Of a stretch of 64,000 bases of DNA, positions 1-9,761 are shown one piece after another (the stretch's first letter is position 1; every line of letters begins with the position of its first letter). A program made the translations under genes and the position numbers. A model generated the notes under the pieces. It saw nothing but the letters and a program-made list of their open reading frames with translations, searched no databases and was not told where the DNA came from. This DNA is from Alcaligenaceae bacterium (lineage in GTDB: Bacteria; Pseudomonadota; Gammaproteobacteria; Burkholderiales; Burkholderiaceae_B), in NCBI GenBank assembly GCA_013416405.1, contig JACCET010000001.1, positions 434,001-498,000 of the forward strand. Reading direction: 5' to 3'.

Positions 1-438
1 CGTCTGGGCTGGACTCCGTTGCACTATGCCGCATCGAAAGGGCATCTGGATACGGTCAAAATGCTGGTAGCCAACAAGGCTATCGTCAATGCGCCGGGGC
101 CTGATGGCACCACAGCGCTGATGATGGCGGCATACGCAGGTAGTGAGCCCGTAGTGCAGTATCTGCTTGGCGTGGGGGCAGACGCCACCATGAAAACAAC
201 TCAGCAATACGATGCCGCACACTGGGCACGCTTAAAAAACCACACAGTATTGGCCGATAAGCTGGACGCCTTGTCCGCCAAGGTGATCGCACAGCGCAAT
301 GCACAACGCGGCGCAGGGGCTGGGGCTACTTCGCAGGCAACCCAGCCGGCACCCGCTGCCAGCGTCAGTAAACCCTCAGAGAGCTCCACATCCCGCTATT
401 TCAACCTGGATCGATTCGACGAAGATCCAGTGCCTTGA
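1..438 (+). CDS. Ankyrin-repeat protein, C-terminal part (5' end outside window)
   Basis: The reading frame is open from base 1 and stops at TGA 436-438, so this is the end of a longer gene. Two ankyrin repeats are visible: the hallmark TPLHYAASKGHLDTVKMLV and, after it, TALMMAAYAGSEPVVQYLL. A degenerate third repeat (DAAHWARLKNHTVLADKL) caps the array. The last ~55 residues are Ala/Gln/Ser-rich and probably disordered. Ankyrin repeats mediate protein binding; the partner cannot be told from the sequence. A Met at 19 lies inside the first visible repeat and is unlikely to be the true start. Confidence 0.85.
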   Translation, partial: RLGWTPLHYAASKGHLDTVKMLVANKAIVNAPGPDGTTALMMAAYAGSEPVVQYLLGVGADATMKTTQQYDAAHWARLKNHTVLADKLDALSAKVIAQRNAQRGAGAGATSQATQPAPAASVSKPSESSTSRYFNLDRFDEDPVP

Positions 439-513
439 TCTTGATGAACAAGCCGCCTGGGGCCATTAGCCCAGGGCGGTAAAGCTTCTATAGTGCAGGC
501 GTGCCCAGCACAG

Positions 514-1314
514 TCAGGCCGGTGCGGGTATGAACTCTGGCCGTAATATGCCTGACAGGGTGGAGTATGGAATCAAGAGCTCGGGCTGCCCCGAAGAGTA
601 TGGGGCCAACTGGTAGGAATCATACTTGACGACCAGGCCCTGGTCAGTGAAACCTACATTTTCGCTGACCTGAAATGGCCACATCCTGTTGAAGGTTTCC
701 AGGTCGTGCTGCGCATCCGGGTGCGATGCGCGCCAGCCCGCATGCGCCTGCTTCAAGGCTGCCACATAGCCATCGTATTGGCCGGGCCGCAAGATGCTTT
801 CAAGGCTTAACACCTTGCCGGCGTTATTGTCCCAGTTGATGAACTGAGTAGCCGAAATGCCGTGCGCCGACCCCGTCAGGTATTGCCATGTATTCAATTC
901 GATCACGGTCAACGACCGATTGCGATAGCGCGCCTTGGCTGTCAGCACGGTAGAGTCGCGCTGAGCGGCTGTTTTCCAGAAATAGTCTTCGTATTCCTGG
1001 ATCGTGAAGTAAGGCGGCGGACCGTCGTTGCCTATCCCCGTCATCATGGCCAGGGCATGGTCGACCAGTTCGGTCAGCTTACTTACGCCCGGGAATACCA
1101 GAGAATTGAGCTCCAGTGCAGGGCAATCACCTTCGCAACCGGGTTTGGTATGTTTCCACTTAACCTCCTGAACGAACAAACCCTCTTTGCTGGTCTGCTG
1201 CCCGGTTTCGACGGGAATTCTGGAAATATTGTCCGAGGGCCCGCTTGCGCAAGCGGCAAGTGCGCTCAGGGCGACAGTGGTCAAGGCAAATCGAAAGGCA
1301 GGTCTGGAATACAT
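514..1314 (-). CDS. DUF3298/RsiV-like lipoprotein
   Basis: 266 residues with a lipoprotein signal: a hydrophobic stretch ending in the lipobox LSALAAC (Cys about residue 22), so it is predicted to be lipid-anchored in the envelope. The C-terminal half resembles DUF3298 (motifs VIELNTWQYLTGSAHG and LVVKYDSYQLAPYSSGQPELLIPY), the fold seen in RsiV-type proteins and other envelope lipoproteins. It lies 8 bp downstream of the GST gene on the same strand and is probably the last gene of a peroxiredoxin-gpx-gst operon. Its biochemical role is not known; an envelope or stress role is only inferred from the context. Confidence 0.7.
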   Translation of the reverse strand: MYSRPAFRFALTTVALSALAACASGPSDNISRIPVETGQQTSKEGLFVQEVKWKHTKPGCEGDCPALELNSLVFPGVSKLTELVDHALAMMTGIGNDGPPPYFTIQEYEDYFWKTAAQRDSTVLTAKARYRNRSLTVIELNTWQYLTGSAHGISATQFINWDNNAGKVLSLESILRPGQYDGYVAALKQAHAGWRASHPDAQHDLETFNRMWPFQVSENVGFTDQGLVVKYDSYQLAPYSSGQPELLIPYSTLSGILRPEFIPAPA

Positions 1315-1322
1315 GCAGGCTC

Positions 1323-2021
1323 TTAGTTGATGGTGGATGCATCCTGGCCGAACAACAGCTTGCGAGAGGCTTCGTCGCTGACCGATGGCGCGGTGTTGAT
1401 CTTGTCGGCTTTTTCGTATGCGCGGCGGGTGGCTGGCCGCTGTTCTATAGTTTCGAACCAGCGTTTGAGATGCGGGAACTTGTTCAAGTCTTGTTCCTGG
1501 CGCTTGTGTGACACTATCCAGGGATAGCAGGCCATATCGGCGATGGAGTACTCGTGCGCAATGAACTCCCGGTCAGCCAGATGCTTGTTCAGTACACCGT
1601 ATAACCGGCCTGTTTCACGTATATAGCGGTCAATGGCGTAAGGGATTTTTTCCTGGGCATAGGTGTTGAAGTGGTGGTTTTGCCCCGCCATGGGCCCCAG
1701 CCCGCCCATTTGCCAGAATAGCCATTGCAATGCTTCGTTGCGCCCACGTAGGCTGGCTGGCAGAAATTGACCGAACTTTTCAGCCAGATACAGCAAAATC
1801 GCCCCTGATTCAAAGACCGAGATAGGTTCACCGCCGTCGGCGGGCGCTCGATCAACTATTGCGGGGATACGATTGTTGGGTGATATTTTTAGAAAATCTG
1901 GCTGGAACTGCTCGCCCTTGCCGATATTGATCGGAAACAGGGTGTAAGGCAGCCCGGCTTCTTCGAGGAAAAGAGTGATCTTGTGGCCGTTAGGCGTCGT
2001 CCAGTAATACAAATCTATCAT
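1323..2021 (-). CDS. YfcG/nu-class glutathione S-transferase family oxidoreductase
   Basis: 232 residues, cytoplasmic. The N-terminal thioredoxin-fold domain carries the nu-class signature TPNGHKITLFLEEAG, in which Thr and Asn, rather than Cys or Ser, contact glutathione. The all-alpha C-terminal domain follows (LQWLFWQMGGLGPMAGQ). Characterised relatives (E. coli YfcG/YghU) act as glutathione-dependent disulfide reductases and organoperoxidases. The ATG overlaps the glutathione peroxidase stop by 4 bp (ATGA), so the two are translationally coupled. This supports a shared role in peroxide and thiol homeostasis. The true substrate is unknown. Confidence 0.85.
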   Translation of the reverse strand: MIDLYYWTTPNGHKITLFLEEAGLPYTLFPINIGKGEQFQPDFLKISPNNRIPAIVDRAPADGGEPISVFESGAILLYLAEKFGQFLPASLRGRNEALQWLFWQMGGLGPMAGQNHHFNTYAQEKIPYAIDRYIRETGRLYGVLNKHLADREFIAHEYSIADMACYPWIVSHKRQEQDLNKFPHLKRWFETIEQRPATRRAYEKADKINTAPSVSDEASRKLLFGQDASTIN

Positions 2022-2512
2022 GAGTTTTCCTTTTCCAATGCGTGTTCTATGTCACGCCGCAAGGCTTCGGGTTTGGTAGTGGGTCCGTAGCGTTGCACAA
2101 CTTGGCCGTCTCGTCCCAGTAAAAACTTGGTGAAATTCCATTTGATGCTCTGGCTACCCAGTACGCCTGATTTTTCGGCTTTCAACCATGTGTACAAAGG
2201 GTGCGCCTGCGGGCCGTTGACGTCGATTTTTTCATACAGAGGGAAGCTGACGCCGTACTGTTGCGTGCAGAAATCGGCTATCTGTGTTGGGTTGCCGGGC
2301 TCTTGACGGCCAAACTGGTTGCAAGGAAATCCCAGCACCAGCAAGCCTTGATCTTGATAGCTTTCGTATAGGGTCTGCAGCCCTTGGTATTGGGGCGTAA
2401 AGCCGCACTCCGACGCCACATTTACGATAAGCAGGACTTTGCCCTGATAGCGGGAAAAATCTATGGTTTCGCCATCAAGCGCAACCGCCGAAAAGGCATA
2501 TACCGAGGTCAT
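2018..2512 (-). CDS. Glutathione peroxidase family protein
   Basis: 164 residues, the normal length for bacterial Gpx. The peroxidatic Cys36 sits in NVASECGFT. The catalytic Gln is in LGFPCNQFG (about residue 66), and Trp/Asn are in IKWNFTKFLL, completing the Cys-Gln-Trp-Asn tetrad. The enzyme reduces H2O2 and organic hydroperoxides; bacterial members often use thioredoxin rather than glutathione. It sits 27 bp after the peroxiredoxin gene and overlaps the GST gene by 4 bp. No signal peptide is seen, so it should be cytoplasmic, unlike the exported peroxiredoxin before it. Confidence 0.9.
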   Translation of the reverse strand: MTSVYAFSAVALDGETIDFSRYQGKVLLIVNVASECGFTPQYQGLQTLYESYQDQGLLVLGFPCNQFGRQEPGNPTQIADFCTQQYGVSFPLYEKIDVNGPQAHPLYTWLKAEKSGVLGSQSIKWNFTKFLLGRDGQVVQRYGPTTKPEALRRDIEHALEKENS

Positions 2513-2539
2513 GCTCGTCCTTGCCAGTATGGATGATGA

Positions 2540-3103
2540 TCATTGCACTTTACCATTTAACGCCCACCGCTTGACGGCCTCCATGGTGTTGGGAACGTGG
2601 TCGTCCGGGTTGGAGCTGCTGAACATGTAGTAGATCTTACGGTCGGGAGTAATGACGTAGGACACGCGGCTGGCCATATTGGGACGAAAGGCCATATTGG
2701 CATCGTAAGCTTTAATGACTTCGGCATCCGGATCGGCCGCAACCGCAAACTTGCTGCGGCAGGCACTGACGGAAAATTCTTTGAGTTTTTCCAGATTGTC
2801 AGCTGATACACCCAGCACCGTTGCGCCGTATGATTTGTATTCGTCGGTGGCTTCGGCAAAGTTGTGGGCTTCTATGGTGCAGCCCTCGGTGAAGGCGGCG
2901 GGGTAAAAATACAATACGACCGGGCCGTGTTCAAGCGCCTTGTCCAGGGAGAACTCAAAGGCGTCGCCGGCCAGCGTTGCTTCCAGCGTGAAGTCGGGCG
3001 CAGAGGCCCCTGCCTTCAATTGGGCCGATGCGAAGCCCGGTATCATGCAGGCAAACGCTACCAGGGTAAACAGGCGGGCTATGGATGAACAGAGAAATTT
3101 CAT
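2540..3103 (-). CDS. Exported peroxiredoxin (AhpC/TSA, Bcp/PrxQ-like)
   Basis: I place the start at ATG 3101-3103 because the protein then begins MKFLCSSIARLF with a clear signal peptide ending near GFASAQ; upstream in-frame codons have no family resemblance. The mature part has the peroxidatic motif PAAFTEGC (active Cys followed by TIEAHNF) and a second Cys in SACRSKF that may resolve it. The family reduces peroxides through a Cys thiol. A periplasmic location is predicted, which is less common than the cytoplasmic Bcp. It is the first gene of a four-gene operon with gpx, gst and a lipoprotein. Confidence 0.85.
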   Translation of the reverse strand: MKFLCSSIARLFTLVAFACMIPGFASAQLKAGASAPDFTLEATLAGDAFEFSLDKALEHGPVVLYFYPAAFTEGCTIEAHNFAEATDEYKSYGATVLGVSADNLEKLKEFSVSACRSKFAVAADPDAEVIKAYDANMAFRPNMASRVSYVITPDRKIYYMFSSSNPDDHVPNTMEAVKRWALNGKVQ

Positions 3104-3181
3104 AATGGGCCCTTGGTCAGGTGGAAAAAAGTGGTCTTCGTCTATCACTGGCCGTCGCAATGGATCCGAGACCGGCTAAGA

Positions 3182-3197
3182 TGTCATTTTTATGACA
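3182..3197. promoter_or_regulatory. Inverted repeat in peroxiredoxin/EamA divergent region
   Basis: Six-bp arms TGTCAT and ATGACA flank a TTTT centre, in the 187-bp gap between the minus-strand peroxiredoxin gene and the plus-strand EamA gene. It could be an operator or a short hairpin. No known regulator is assigned. Confidence 0.3.
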
Positions 3198-3290
3198 GCC
3201 AACATGGCATTGAACAGACGCTGTGCGTAATTCATCATAAACCGCGTTCAGGTGTTCTGGAAACCAGTAGCGCATCTCCGAACATAAAGT

Positions 3291-4160
3291 ATGACACCTG
3301 AAATCTTTGGCCTGGTGATTTGTGCCGCCGTCTTGCACGCCACCTGGAATCTTGTCTCCAAAAAGGCAAATGCATCGGCCGGCCACTTTGTCTTTGCATA
3401 CAGGCTGATTTCCGCTTTGCTGTACGCGCCTTGGGTGATCTACATTCTGTGGGCCGACGGCATGAGCTGGAGCGCAGCCGTCGTTTTTTTCATTGCCTTG
3501 TCCAGCCTCTTGCATTTGGGCTACAGCCTTTGTCTGCAGTGGGGCTATCACGCAGCGGATCTATCAGTCGTGTATCCCATGGCCAGGGGCACCGGCCCGC
3601 TGCTGGCTAGCCTGGGTGCGTTCATTTGGCTGGGCGAACAGCCATCCACTTCCGGTGTATTGGGCATATTCAGTGTTGTGCTGGGCATTTTGCTGATAGC
3701 CTCCAATGGCAATATACGTCGCTTTGCCACACCAGCGGCCTGGACGGGTGTGCGCTGGGGACTATTCATAGGTTTGTTCATTGCCGCCTACACGGTGGCC
3801 GATGCATACAGCGTCAAGGTGCTGCTGGTTGCACCTGTGGTGCTCGATTGGTTGTCGGCCTTGGGCAATGCCGTCATTCTGGCGCCACGCGCCTGGGTGC
3901 GCCGGGAGTCCATGATGCAGCAAATGCGCGGCAAGTGGGGCTATGCTCTGGCTGTCGGTGCCTTATCGCCCATGGCCTATATTCTTGTCCTGTATGCGTT
4001 GCAAATGGGCGGGAATGTCAGCCTGGTGGCACCCCTGAGGGAAATGTCGCTCATGATAGCCACCGTTGCCGGCTTCTTCCTCCTGAAGGAACGGGCCTCG
4101 CCGGCGCGTTTGCTGGGCTGCGCGGTAATCGTGGCGGGCGTGGTGTTGCTGACGCGATGA
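3291..4160 (+). CDS. EamA/DMT-family transporter
   Basis: 289 residues, very hydrophobic, with about ten transmembrane segments in two five-helix EamA halves; the second half begins around GVRWGLFIGLFIAAYTVADAY. Typical DMT motifs are present (HATWNLVSKKA near the start, YPMARGTGPLLASLGA and PLREMSLMIATVAGFFLLKE in the two helix-4/5 regions). The family exports amino acids, metabolites or drugs; the substrate cannot be read here. It stands alone and converges with cysA, whose stop is 23 bp away. Confidence 0.85.
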   Translation: MTPEIFGLVICAAVLHATWNLVSKKANASAGHFVFAYRLISALLYAPWVIYILWADGMSWSAAVVFFIALSSLLHLGYSLCLQWGYHAADLSVVYPMARGTGPLLASLGAFIWLGEQPSTSGVLGIFSVVLGILLIASNGNIRRFATPAAWTGVRWGLFIGLFIAAYTVADAYSVKVLLVAPVVLDWLSALGNAVILAPRAWVRRESMMQQMRGKWGYALAVGALSPMAYILVLYALQMGGNVSLVAPLREMSLMIATVAGFFLLKERASPARLLGCAVIVAGVVLLTR

Positions 4161-4183
4161 TGCGCGCCAGTTCGCCAGTTTGC

Positions 4184-5257
4184 TCAGGCGGCCTGCGTTG
4201 CCGGAAAAATATGCAGTTCTCGAGGCCGAGCCACCAGGGTGTCAAGAGGCTTAAGCTTCAGTTGCGAAAAACGTTCCGCTGAAATCACCACTTCAATGAC
4301 TTCATTGGTGTCCTTGCGTTTAAGCTCGAGTTGGGCCAGGGGGCCTATGGCATGAAAGCGTTCCAGCTGCACCACTATGCCCTGCGCATCGGGGGAGTAG
4401 CGCTCGATGTCGATATCATGTGGACGCACATAAGCCGTGCCTTGTTCGTTGTCGGCCCGCAGGTCGTGGCCGGGCGCTTCCAGGCGTATGTCGCCGGTTT
4501 GCAGCACGCCATTTTGCAGGCGCCCATGAAACAGATTCACGTGCCCCAGAAATCCGTACACAAAAGGTGTGGCAGGGTGGTTGTAGACAGCTGCAGGTGC
4601 GCCTGTTTGCTCGACCTGGCCATGATTCATGACGACGATTTCATCGGCGAGCTCCAGGGCCTCTTCCTGATCGTGCGTGACGAAAATGCTGGTTACGTTC
4701 AACTCGTCGTGCAGGCGTCGCAGCCAGCGCCGCAATTCCTTGCGTACCTGAGCGTCCAGGGCGCCAAAGGGTTCGTCCAGCAACAGCACGCGCGGCTCTA
4801 CGGCCAGTGCGCGAGCCAGCGCAATACGCTGGCGCTGGCCGCCTGACAAGGCCGATGGCTTGCGCTCGGCTATCCAGTCCAGCTGCACCAGCTCCAGCAG
4901 CCGGGTGACGCGCTCGCGTATGGCGCTGTCGGGCAGACGTTGCTTGCGAGGCTTCACCCTTAAGCCGAAGGCAATGTTTTCAAAGACGCTCATGTGTTTG
5001 AACAAGGCGTAATGCTGGAAGACGAAACCCACCTGGCGCTCCCGAACATGGCGGGCCACGGCGTTCTCGTTGTCCAGCAGAACCTCGCCCGCATCCGGGT
5101 GCTCCAGGCCTGCAATAATGCGCAGCAGCGTGGTTTTCCCGCAGCCTGAGGGGCCCAGGAGCGCGGTCAGCTTTCCATCGGGAAACTTCAGCGATACATC
5201 ATTCAATGCCGTAAAGCTGCCAAATTGCTTGTGTATGTTGCGTACTTCTATGCTCAT
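4184..5257 (-). CDS. cysA: Sulfate/thiosulfate ABC importer ATPase CysA
   Basis: 357 residues from ATG 5255-5257 ([13 protein letters not shown]); the longer in-frame extension overlaps cysW and is not conserved. Walker A is GPSGCGKTT, the ABC signature is [15 protein letters not shown], Walker B is [12 protein letters not shown], and the H-loop is in [12 protein letters not shown]-terminal TOBE-like regulatory domain follows (about 240-357). It energises sulfate and thiosulfate import with CysT and CysW. The start lies 2 bp after the cysW stop. It is the last gene of sbp-cysT-cysW-cysA. Confidence 0.95.
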   Translation of the reverse strand: MSIEVRNIHKQFGSFTALNDVSLKFPDGKLTALLGPSGCGKTTLLRIIAGLEHPDAGEVLLDNENAVARHVRERQVGFVFQHYALFKHMSVFENIAFGLRVKPRKQRLPDSAIRERVTRLLELVQLDWIAERKPSALSGGQRQRIALARALAVEPRVLLLDEPFGALDAQVRKELRRWLRRLHDELNVTSIFVTHDQEEALELADEIVVMNHGQVEQTGAPAAVYNHPATPFVYGFLGHVNLFHGRLQNGVLQTGDIRLEAPGHDLRADNEQGTAYVRPHDIDIERYSPDAQGIVVQLERFHAIGPLAQLELKRKDTNEVIEVVISAERFSQLKLKPLDTLVARPRELHIFPATQAA

Positions 5258-5259
5258 GT

Positions 5260-6192
5260 TCAGTGCTCCCCGGCATTCTGTACCGATGCCGTGCTTTGTG
5301 TGTGCCACTCTACCCAGGACTTCAGGGCAAGCGTGACCAGGGCAAGCATCGCCAGCAGCGATGCCACGGCAAATGCCGCAGAAAAGTTGTATTCGTTGTA
5401 AAGAATTTCCACATGCAGCGGTATGGTGTTGGTCATGCCGCGTATGTGGCCCGAGACCACCGATACGGCGCCAAACTCACCCATGGCGCGGGCGTTGCAC
5501 AGAATGACGCCGTACAGCAGTCCCCACTTGATGTTGGGTAAAGTCACCTTCCAGAAAGTTTGCCAGCCCGAGGCGCCCAGCACCAATGCCGCTTCTTCCT
5601 CTTCGCTGCCTTGCGACTGCATCAGCGGAATGAGCTCACGGGCTACAAAGGGAAAGGTGACAAAAACGGTGGCCAGTACGATGCCGGGCACCGCAAACAA
5701 GATCTTGATGTCATGCTCGTACAGCCACTCGCCCATCCATCCCTGCGCGCCGAACAGCAGCACGTAGATCAGGCCAGAGATGATGGGTGATACCGAAAAA
5801 GGGATGTCGATCAGCGTGATCAGCAGATTTTTTCCGCGAAAATCAAACTTGGCGATACTCCAGGCCGCCGACACACCAAACATCAGATTGAGCGGCACCG
5901 AAATGGCCGCAGCCAGCAGGGTCAGCTTGATGGCCGATACGGCGTCAGGCTCGATAATGGCCGCCACGTAGGCACCCCAGCCTTTACGCAAAGCCTCGGC
6001 AAAAACGGCAAACAGCGGCACGAACAAAAACAGGCCCAGAAACAGCAAGGCCACGGAAATCAAGGCATACCGAACCCAGGAGGGCTCTTGTGTTGCCGAA
6101 GGTGTTGCCGCACGCTTATGCGCTGGCAGGCTTACAGAGCCTTGAGCCACGCTCAACGCCGGTTCAGGCAGGATTAAGTCAGATGAGCTCAA
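5260..6192 (-). CDS. cysW: Sulfate ABC importer permease CysW (TTG start)
   Basis: The best start is TTG 6192-6190, preceded by AAGGAG at 6203-6198 with 5-nt spacing and located just after the cysT stop TGA (6196-6194). Longer candidates lie wholly inside cysT. This gives 310 residues: a ~40-residue polar leader, then six membrane helices with the permease EAA loop around [23 protein letters not shown]. It forms the transmembrane channel with CysT. The coupled TTG start may keep CysW synthesis matched to CysT. Confidence 0.9.
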   Translation of the reverse strand: MSSSDLILPEPALSVAQGSVSLPAHKRAATPSATQEPSWVRYALISVALLFLGLFLFVPLFAVFAEALRKGWGAYVAAIIEPDAVSAIKLTLLAAAISVPLNLMFGVSAAWSIAKFDFRGKNLLITLIDIPFSVSPIISGLIYVLLFGAQGWMGEWLYEHDIKILFAVPGIVLATVFVTFPFVARELIPLMQSQGSEEEEAALVLGASGWQTFWKVTLPNIKWGLLYGVILCNARAMGEFGAVSVVSGHIRGMTNTIPLHVEILYNEYNFSAAFAVASLLAMLALVTLALKSWVEWHTQSTASVQNAGEH

Positions 6193-6193
6193 A

Positions 6194-7048
6194 TCAGCTC
6201 CTTTTTGCTTCGGTATCGCGGCGCGCCCAAGCTTGCAGCAGATTGATCGCGAGTAATAAGGAAAAGGAAATAAGCAGCATGACAGTGGCAATCGCCGTGG
6301 CGCCGGCATAGTCGTACTGCTCCAGCTTGGTAACGATGAGCAAGGGGGCGATCTCGGAAATCATGGGCATATTGCCTGCAATGAATATGACTGAGCCGTA
6401 CTCACCCGTCGCCCGGGCGAATGCCATCGCAAAGCCTGTCAGCAGGGCGGGAAGAATAGACGGAAAGATGACCCGGACCAGTATCTGCAACCGGTTGGCG
6501 CCCAGGCTGGCGGCGGCTTCCTCAAGCTCGCGTTCAGCTTCTTCCAGCACAGGCTGCACCGTTCGGACCACAAAGGGCAGGCCAATAAAGGTCAGTGCGA
6601 CAACAATTCCCAGGGGTGTGTATGCGACCTGGATACCCAGCGGCTCCAGCAGCCGGCCCACCCAGCCGTTAGGCGCATAGAGCGCGGTCAGCGCGATACC
6701 TGCAACGGCAGTAGGCAAGGCAAAGGGCAGATCCACCATGGCATCAATGAGTTTCTTTCCGAAGAACTGATAACGCACCAGCACCCAGGCCACAATCGTG
6801 CCAAAGACCAGATTGAATGCGGCCGCCAGCAGCGACGCGCCGAAACTCAATTTATAGGACGCCATCACGCGCGGCGAGGAAATGGTTTCCCAGAATCCGC
6901 TCCAACTCATCGTGAAGGTTTTCAGAAATACTGCAGATAAGGGAATCAGGACAATCAGACTCAGGTAGAGCAGGGTAAAGCCCAGGGTGATATTGAATCC
7001 GGGTATTACCCTGAAGGGTGCCGCAGTTCGTATGGGCAGGCTGGACAT
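6194..7048 (-). CDS. cysT: Sulfate ABC importer permease CysT
   Basis: 284 residues with six predicted transmembrane segments and the binding-protein-dependent permease motif [23 protein letters not shown] (conserved EAA...G). Known role: the membrane half that pairs with CysW to pass sulfate or thiosulfate delivered by the periplasmic binding protein. It lies 79 bp downstream of sbp; a hairpin in that gap may reduce its expression relative to the binding protein. Its stop overlaps the cysW ribosome binding region. Confidence 0.93.
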   Translation of the reverse strand: MSSLPIRTAAPFRVIPGFNITLGFTLLYLSLIVLIPLSAVFLKTFTMSWSGFWETISSPRVMASYKLSFGASLLAAAFNLVFGTIVAWVLVRYQFFGKKLIDAMVDLPFALPTAVAGIALTALYAPNGWVGRLLEPLGIQVAYTPLGIVVALTFIGLPFVVRTVQPVLEEAERELEEAAASLGANRLQILVRVIFPSILPALLTGFAMAFARATGEYGSVIFIAGNMPMISEIAPLLIVTKLEQYDYAGATAIATVMLLISFSLLLAINLLQAWARRDTEAKRS

Positions 7049-7106
7049 AAATGTTCTCTTTCTTATGGCACGACAACGTGCTGCCCTGTGGCAGCGCCGT
7101 ATTCCA

Positions 7107-7124
7107 GCGGAGCAAACGCCCCGC
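7107..7124 (-). terminator. Hairpin between sbp and cysT
   Basis: Seven-bp arms with one mismatch (GCGGAGC / GCCCCGC) around an AAAC loop, directly after the sbp stop. There is no T-run. It could stabilise the sbp message or partly terminate, giving more binding protein than permease. Confidence 0.4.
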
Positions 7125-7127
7125 TAT

Positions 7128-8138
7128 CTATTTGCCCGCAGGCTGATAGATCTGGTCAAAAATGCCGCCGTCGCCAAAGTGCTCTGCCTGGACGCTGGCC
7201 CAGCTTCCAGCCACTTCCTCCAGGGTGAACAGTTTGACGTCCGGGTACTGGCTGGAGTATTTGGCCGCTACCTCTTTATCGCTTGGGCGGTAATAGTTTT
7301 TGCCGGCAATGTCCTGGCCTATATCGCTGTACAAATATTCCAGATAAGCCTCGGCAACTGCACGCGTGCCTTTCTTGTCAACGGTCTTATCGACAATTGC
7401 AACCGGCGGTTCGGCCAGAATGCTGACTGATGGCGCCACAATGTCCACCTTGCCAGGGCCCAGCTCCTTGATGGCCAGCAGGGCTTCGTTTTCCCAGGCC
7501 AGCAACACATCGCCTATGCCACGTTCCACGAATGTCACGGTTGAACCGCGCGCACCTGAGTCCAGCACCGGAACTTGCTTGAACAAGTCGCCCACGAATT
7601 TCTTGGCGCTTTCCTCATTGCCGCCCGGCAAGCCCAGGGCATAGCCCCATGCAGCCAGATAATTCCAGCGTGCCCCACCCGAAGTTTTCGGATTCGGCGT
7701 AATGATCTGCACACCAGGCTTGAGCAAATCATTCCAGTCCTTGATTTGCTTGGGATTGCCTTTGCGCACCAGGAAAACTATGGTCGAGGTATAGGGTGAA
7801 TTGTTCTGTTTGAACTGTTTTTGCCAATCGGCCTTGATAGCGCCGCGCTTTGCGATGGCATCAATATCCGAGGCCAGTGCAAGCGTGACGACATCGGCCT
7901 GCAGACCATCTATGACCGAGCGCGCCTGCTTGCCCGAACCGCCATGTGATTGCCTGATGGTCACGGTATCACCGGTTTTTTCTTTCCAGTACTCAGTGAA
8001 AGCCTTGTTGAACTCCTGGTACAGCTCGCGCGTAGGATCGTAGGACACGTTCAGTAATGAAACGTCGGCCGCCTGTGCCACGGGGATTGCAAACAGCGCG
8101 GCAAGCACTGCAGCCCCGATAGAAGACGATAGATGCAT
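7128..8138 (-). CDS. sbp: Periplasmic sulfate-binding protein
   Basis: 336 residues with a signal peptide cleaved after PVAQAA, then [20 protein letters not shown], the start typical of Sbp/CysP proteins. The family signatures [22 protein letters not shown] and [19 protein letters not shown] (sulfate hydrogen-bonding loops) are intact. It delivers sulfate, or possibly thiosulfate, to CysTWA. It is the first gene of the operon; an AGGAAAAACC stretch precedes the ATG. I could not identify a convincing CysB site in the 251-bp upstream gap. Confidence 0.95.
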   Translation of the reverse strand: MHLSSSIGAAVLAALFAIPVAQAADVSLLNVSYDPTRELYQEFNKAFTEYWKEKTGDTVTIRQSHGGSGKQARSVIDGLQADVVTLALASDIDAIAKRGAIKADWQKQFKQNNSPYTSTIVFLVRKGNPKQIKDWNDLLKPGVQIITPNPKTSGGARWNYLAAWGYALGLPGGNEESAKKFVGDLFKQVPVLDSGARGSTVTFVERGIGDVLLAWENEALLAIKELGPGKVDIVAPSVSILAEPPVAIVDKTVDKKGTRAVAEAYLEYLYSDIGQDIAGKNYYRPSDKEVAAKYSSQYPDVKLFTLEEVAGSWASVQAEHFGDGGIFDQIYQPAGK

Positions 8139-8389
8139 GGTTTTTCCTGTTTTGATGATCTTTTGTTGCCTGGCACCTAGACTACGGAAAGCGTTGCCAA
8201 AACAGAACGATTACTTTTTCCCAAGTTAATAAGCTGCGCGCATAAGGCAGCAGGGCTATATGCTTAAGCAGGGCATGGTCCTTCTTGCTCCGGCGCGCCT
8301 GAGGTACGCCACCGCTATGGCTAGAGGCCTGGGAATCGAGTAAGCTTTACCGGATATCCCTAACATTTTTTGCACAACAGGATGGATTG

Positions 8390-9739
8390 ATGAGCCTTTA
8401 TGCCCAGTTGCAGGAACGAGCCGCCCAAAATAAACCCATACGCGTAGGATTGATAGGCGCCGGCAAGTTTGGCGCCATGTATTTGTCGCAAATACCGCGT
8501 ACACCGGGTGTGCACCTGCTGGGCATCGCTGATCTTTCTCCTGACGCCGCCCGCGTCAATCTGGCCCGGGTCGGCTGGAAGCCGGGGCAGTACGGGGCAG
8601 CGTCCGCCCAAGAGGCGTTGCGTGATGGCACCAGCTGGATTACCGATGACTGGCAGGCCCTGGTGAACTTGCCGGAAATCGACGTCATTGTTGAGTGTAC
8701 CGGCAACCCCATTGCCGCCGTCGAACATTGTCTGGCCGCATTTGAACAAGGCAAGCATGTGGTCAACGTCACCGTGGAAGCCGACGCATTTTGCGGTCCG
8801 CTGCTGGGCAGCAAGGCGGCTCAGGCTGGTGTGGTCTATTCATTGGCCTTCGGCGACCAACCGGCACTGATTTGCGATCTGGTCGATTGGGCCCGTACTT
8901 GCGGATTCCCGGTGGTCGCAGCCGGACGCGGGCACAAATGGCTGCCGCATTTTTCTGAATCTACGCCCGACACCGTATGGGGGCATTACGGCCTGACGCC
9001 AGAGCAGGCCGAGCGCGGCGGGCTGAACCCCAAAATGTTCAATAGCTTTCTGGACGGATCTAAACCCTCTATTGAAAGCTCTGCCGTGGCCAATGCCACT
9101 GGCCTGCATGTGCCAAGCAATGGCCTACTTTACCCGCCGGCCAGCATCGAAGACATTCCCTTTGTCACGCGCCCCATCAATGAGGGCGGCGTACTTGAAC
9201 GCAAAGGCATGGTTGAAGTCGTTTCTTCGCTCGAGGCCGATGGGCGTCGCATTCCTTACGACATACGCATGGGAGTATGGGTAACAGTCGAAGCCGAAAC
9301 CGACTACATCAAGCATTGCTTTGAAGAGTACAACGCCCATACCGACCCGACGGGCCGCTATTTCACCCTGTACAAGCGCTGGCATCTTATCGGGCTCGAA
9401 GTAGGTATGTCGGTCGCCTCTGTAGCCTTGCGAAAAGAAGCCACCGGCGTGGCAACCTGCTGGCAAGCCGACGTTGTGGCAACCGCAAAACGAGATCTGC
9501 AGCCTGGCGAAGTACTGGACGGCGAGGGCGGCTACACGGTCTGGGGCAAGCTGCTGCCAGCCCAGAAATCTGTTGAGCTTGGCGGCTTGCCCCTGGGCCT
9601 GGCGCACGGCATAAAACTACTGCGCCCCGTCGCCAAGGGCCAATCGCTAAGTTGGTCCGACGTTGATATCGATACCAGCACCTCTGCTTACCGAATACGC
9701 AAGGAAATGGAATCGCTGCTGGTACCGCAAACTCAATAA
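8390..9739 (+). CDS. NAD(P)-binding oxidoreductase with C-terminal SAF domain
   Basis: I use ATG 8390 (an upstream TTG at 8387 is also in frame); AGGATGG lies just before it. 449 residues. The N-terminus is a Rossmann fold (VGLIGAGKFGAMYLSQI) resembling homoserine dehydrogenase or Gfo/Idh enzymes, with IVECTGNPIAAVEHCLAA in the second half. The last ~100 residues form a SAF-like domain (ATAKRDLQPGEVLDGEGGYTVWGKLL). Such fusions are often mis-annotated as FlgA and are thought to process sugar acids or related metabolites. The substrate is unknown. It is divergent from sbp and has no partner gene. Confidence 0.8.
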   Translation: MSLYAQLQERAAQNKPIRVGLIGAGKFGAMYLSQIPRTPGVHLLGIADLSPDAARVNLARVGWKPGQYGAASAQEALRDGTSWITDDWQALVNLPEIDVIVECTGNPIAAVEHCLAAFEQGKHVVNVTVEADAFCGPLLGSKAAQAGVVYSLAFGDQPALICDLVDWARTCGFPVVAAGRGHKWLPHFSESTPDTVWGHYGLTPEQAERGGLNPKMFNSFLDGSKPSIESSAVANATGLHVPSNGLLYPPASIEDIPFVTRPINEGGVLERKGMVEVVSSLEADGRRIPYDIRMGVWVTVEAETDYIKHCFEEYNAHTDPTGRYFTLYKRWHLIGLEVGMSVASVALRKEATGVATCWQADVVATAKRDLQPGEVLDGEGGYTVWGKLLPAQKSVELGGLPLGLAHGIKLLRPVAKGQSLSWSDVDIDTSTSAYRIRKEMESLLVPQTQ

Positions 9740-9761
9740 CGCCGGATAGACAAGCCGGGCT

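Noticed and set aside
5260-6309. CysW start at 6309 (349 residues)
   Set aside because: The extra 39 codons lie inside cysT and are Cys/Pro-rich without conservation; the TTG at 6192 has a good ribosome site and follows the cysT stop.
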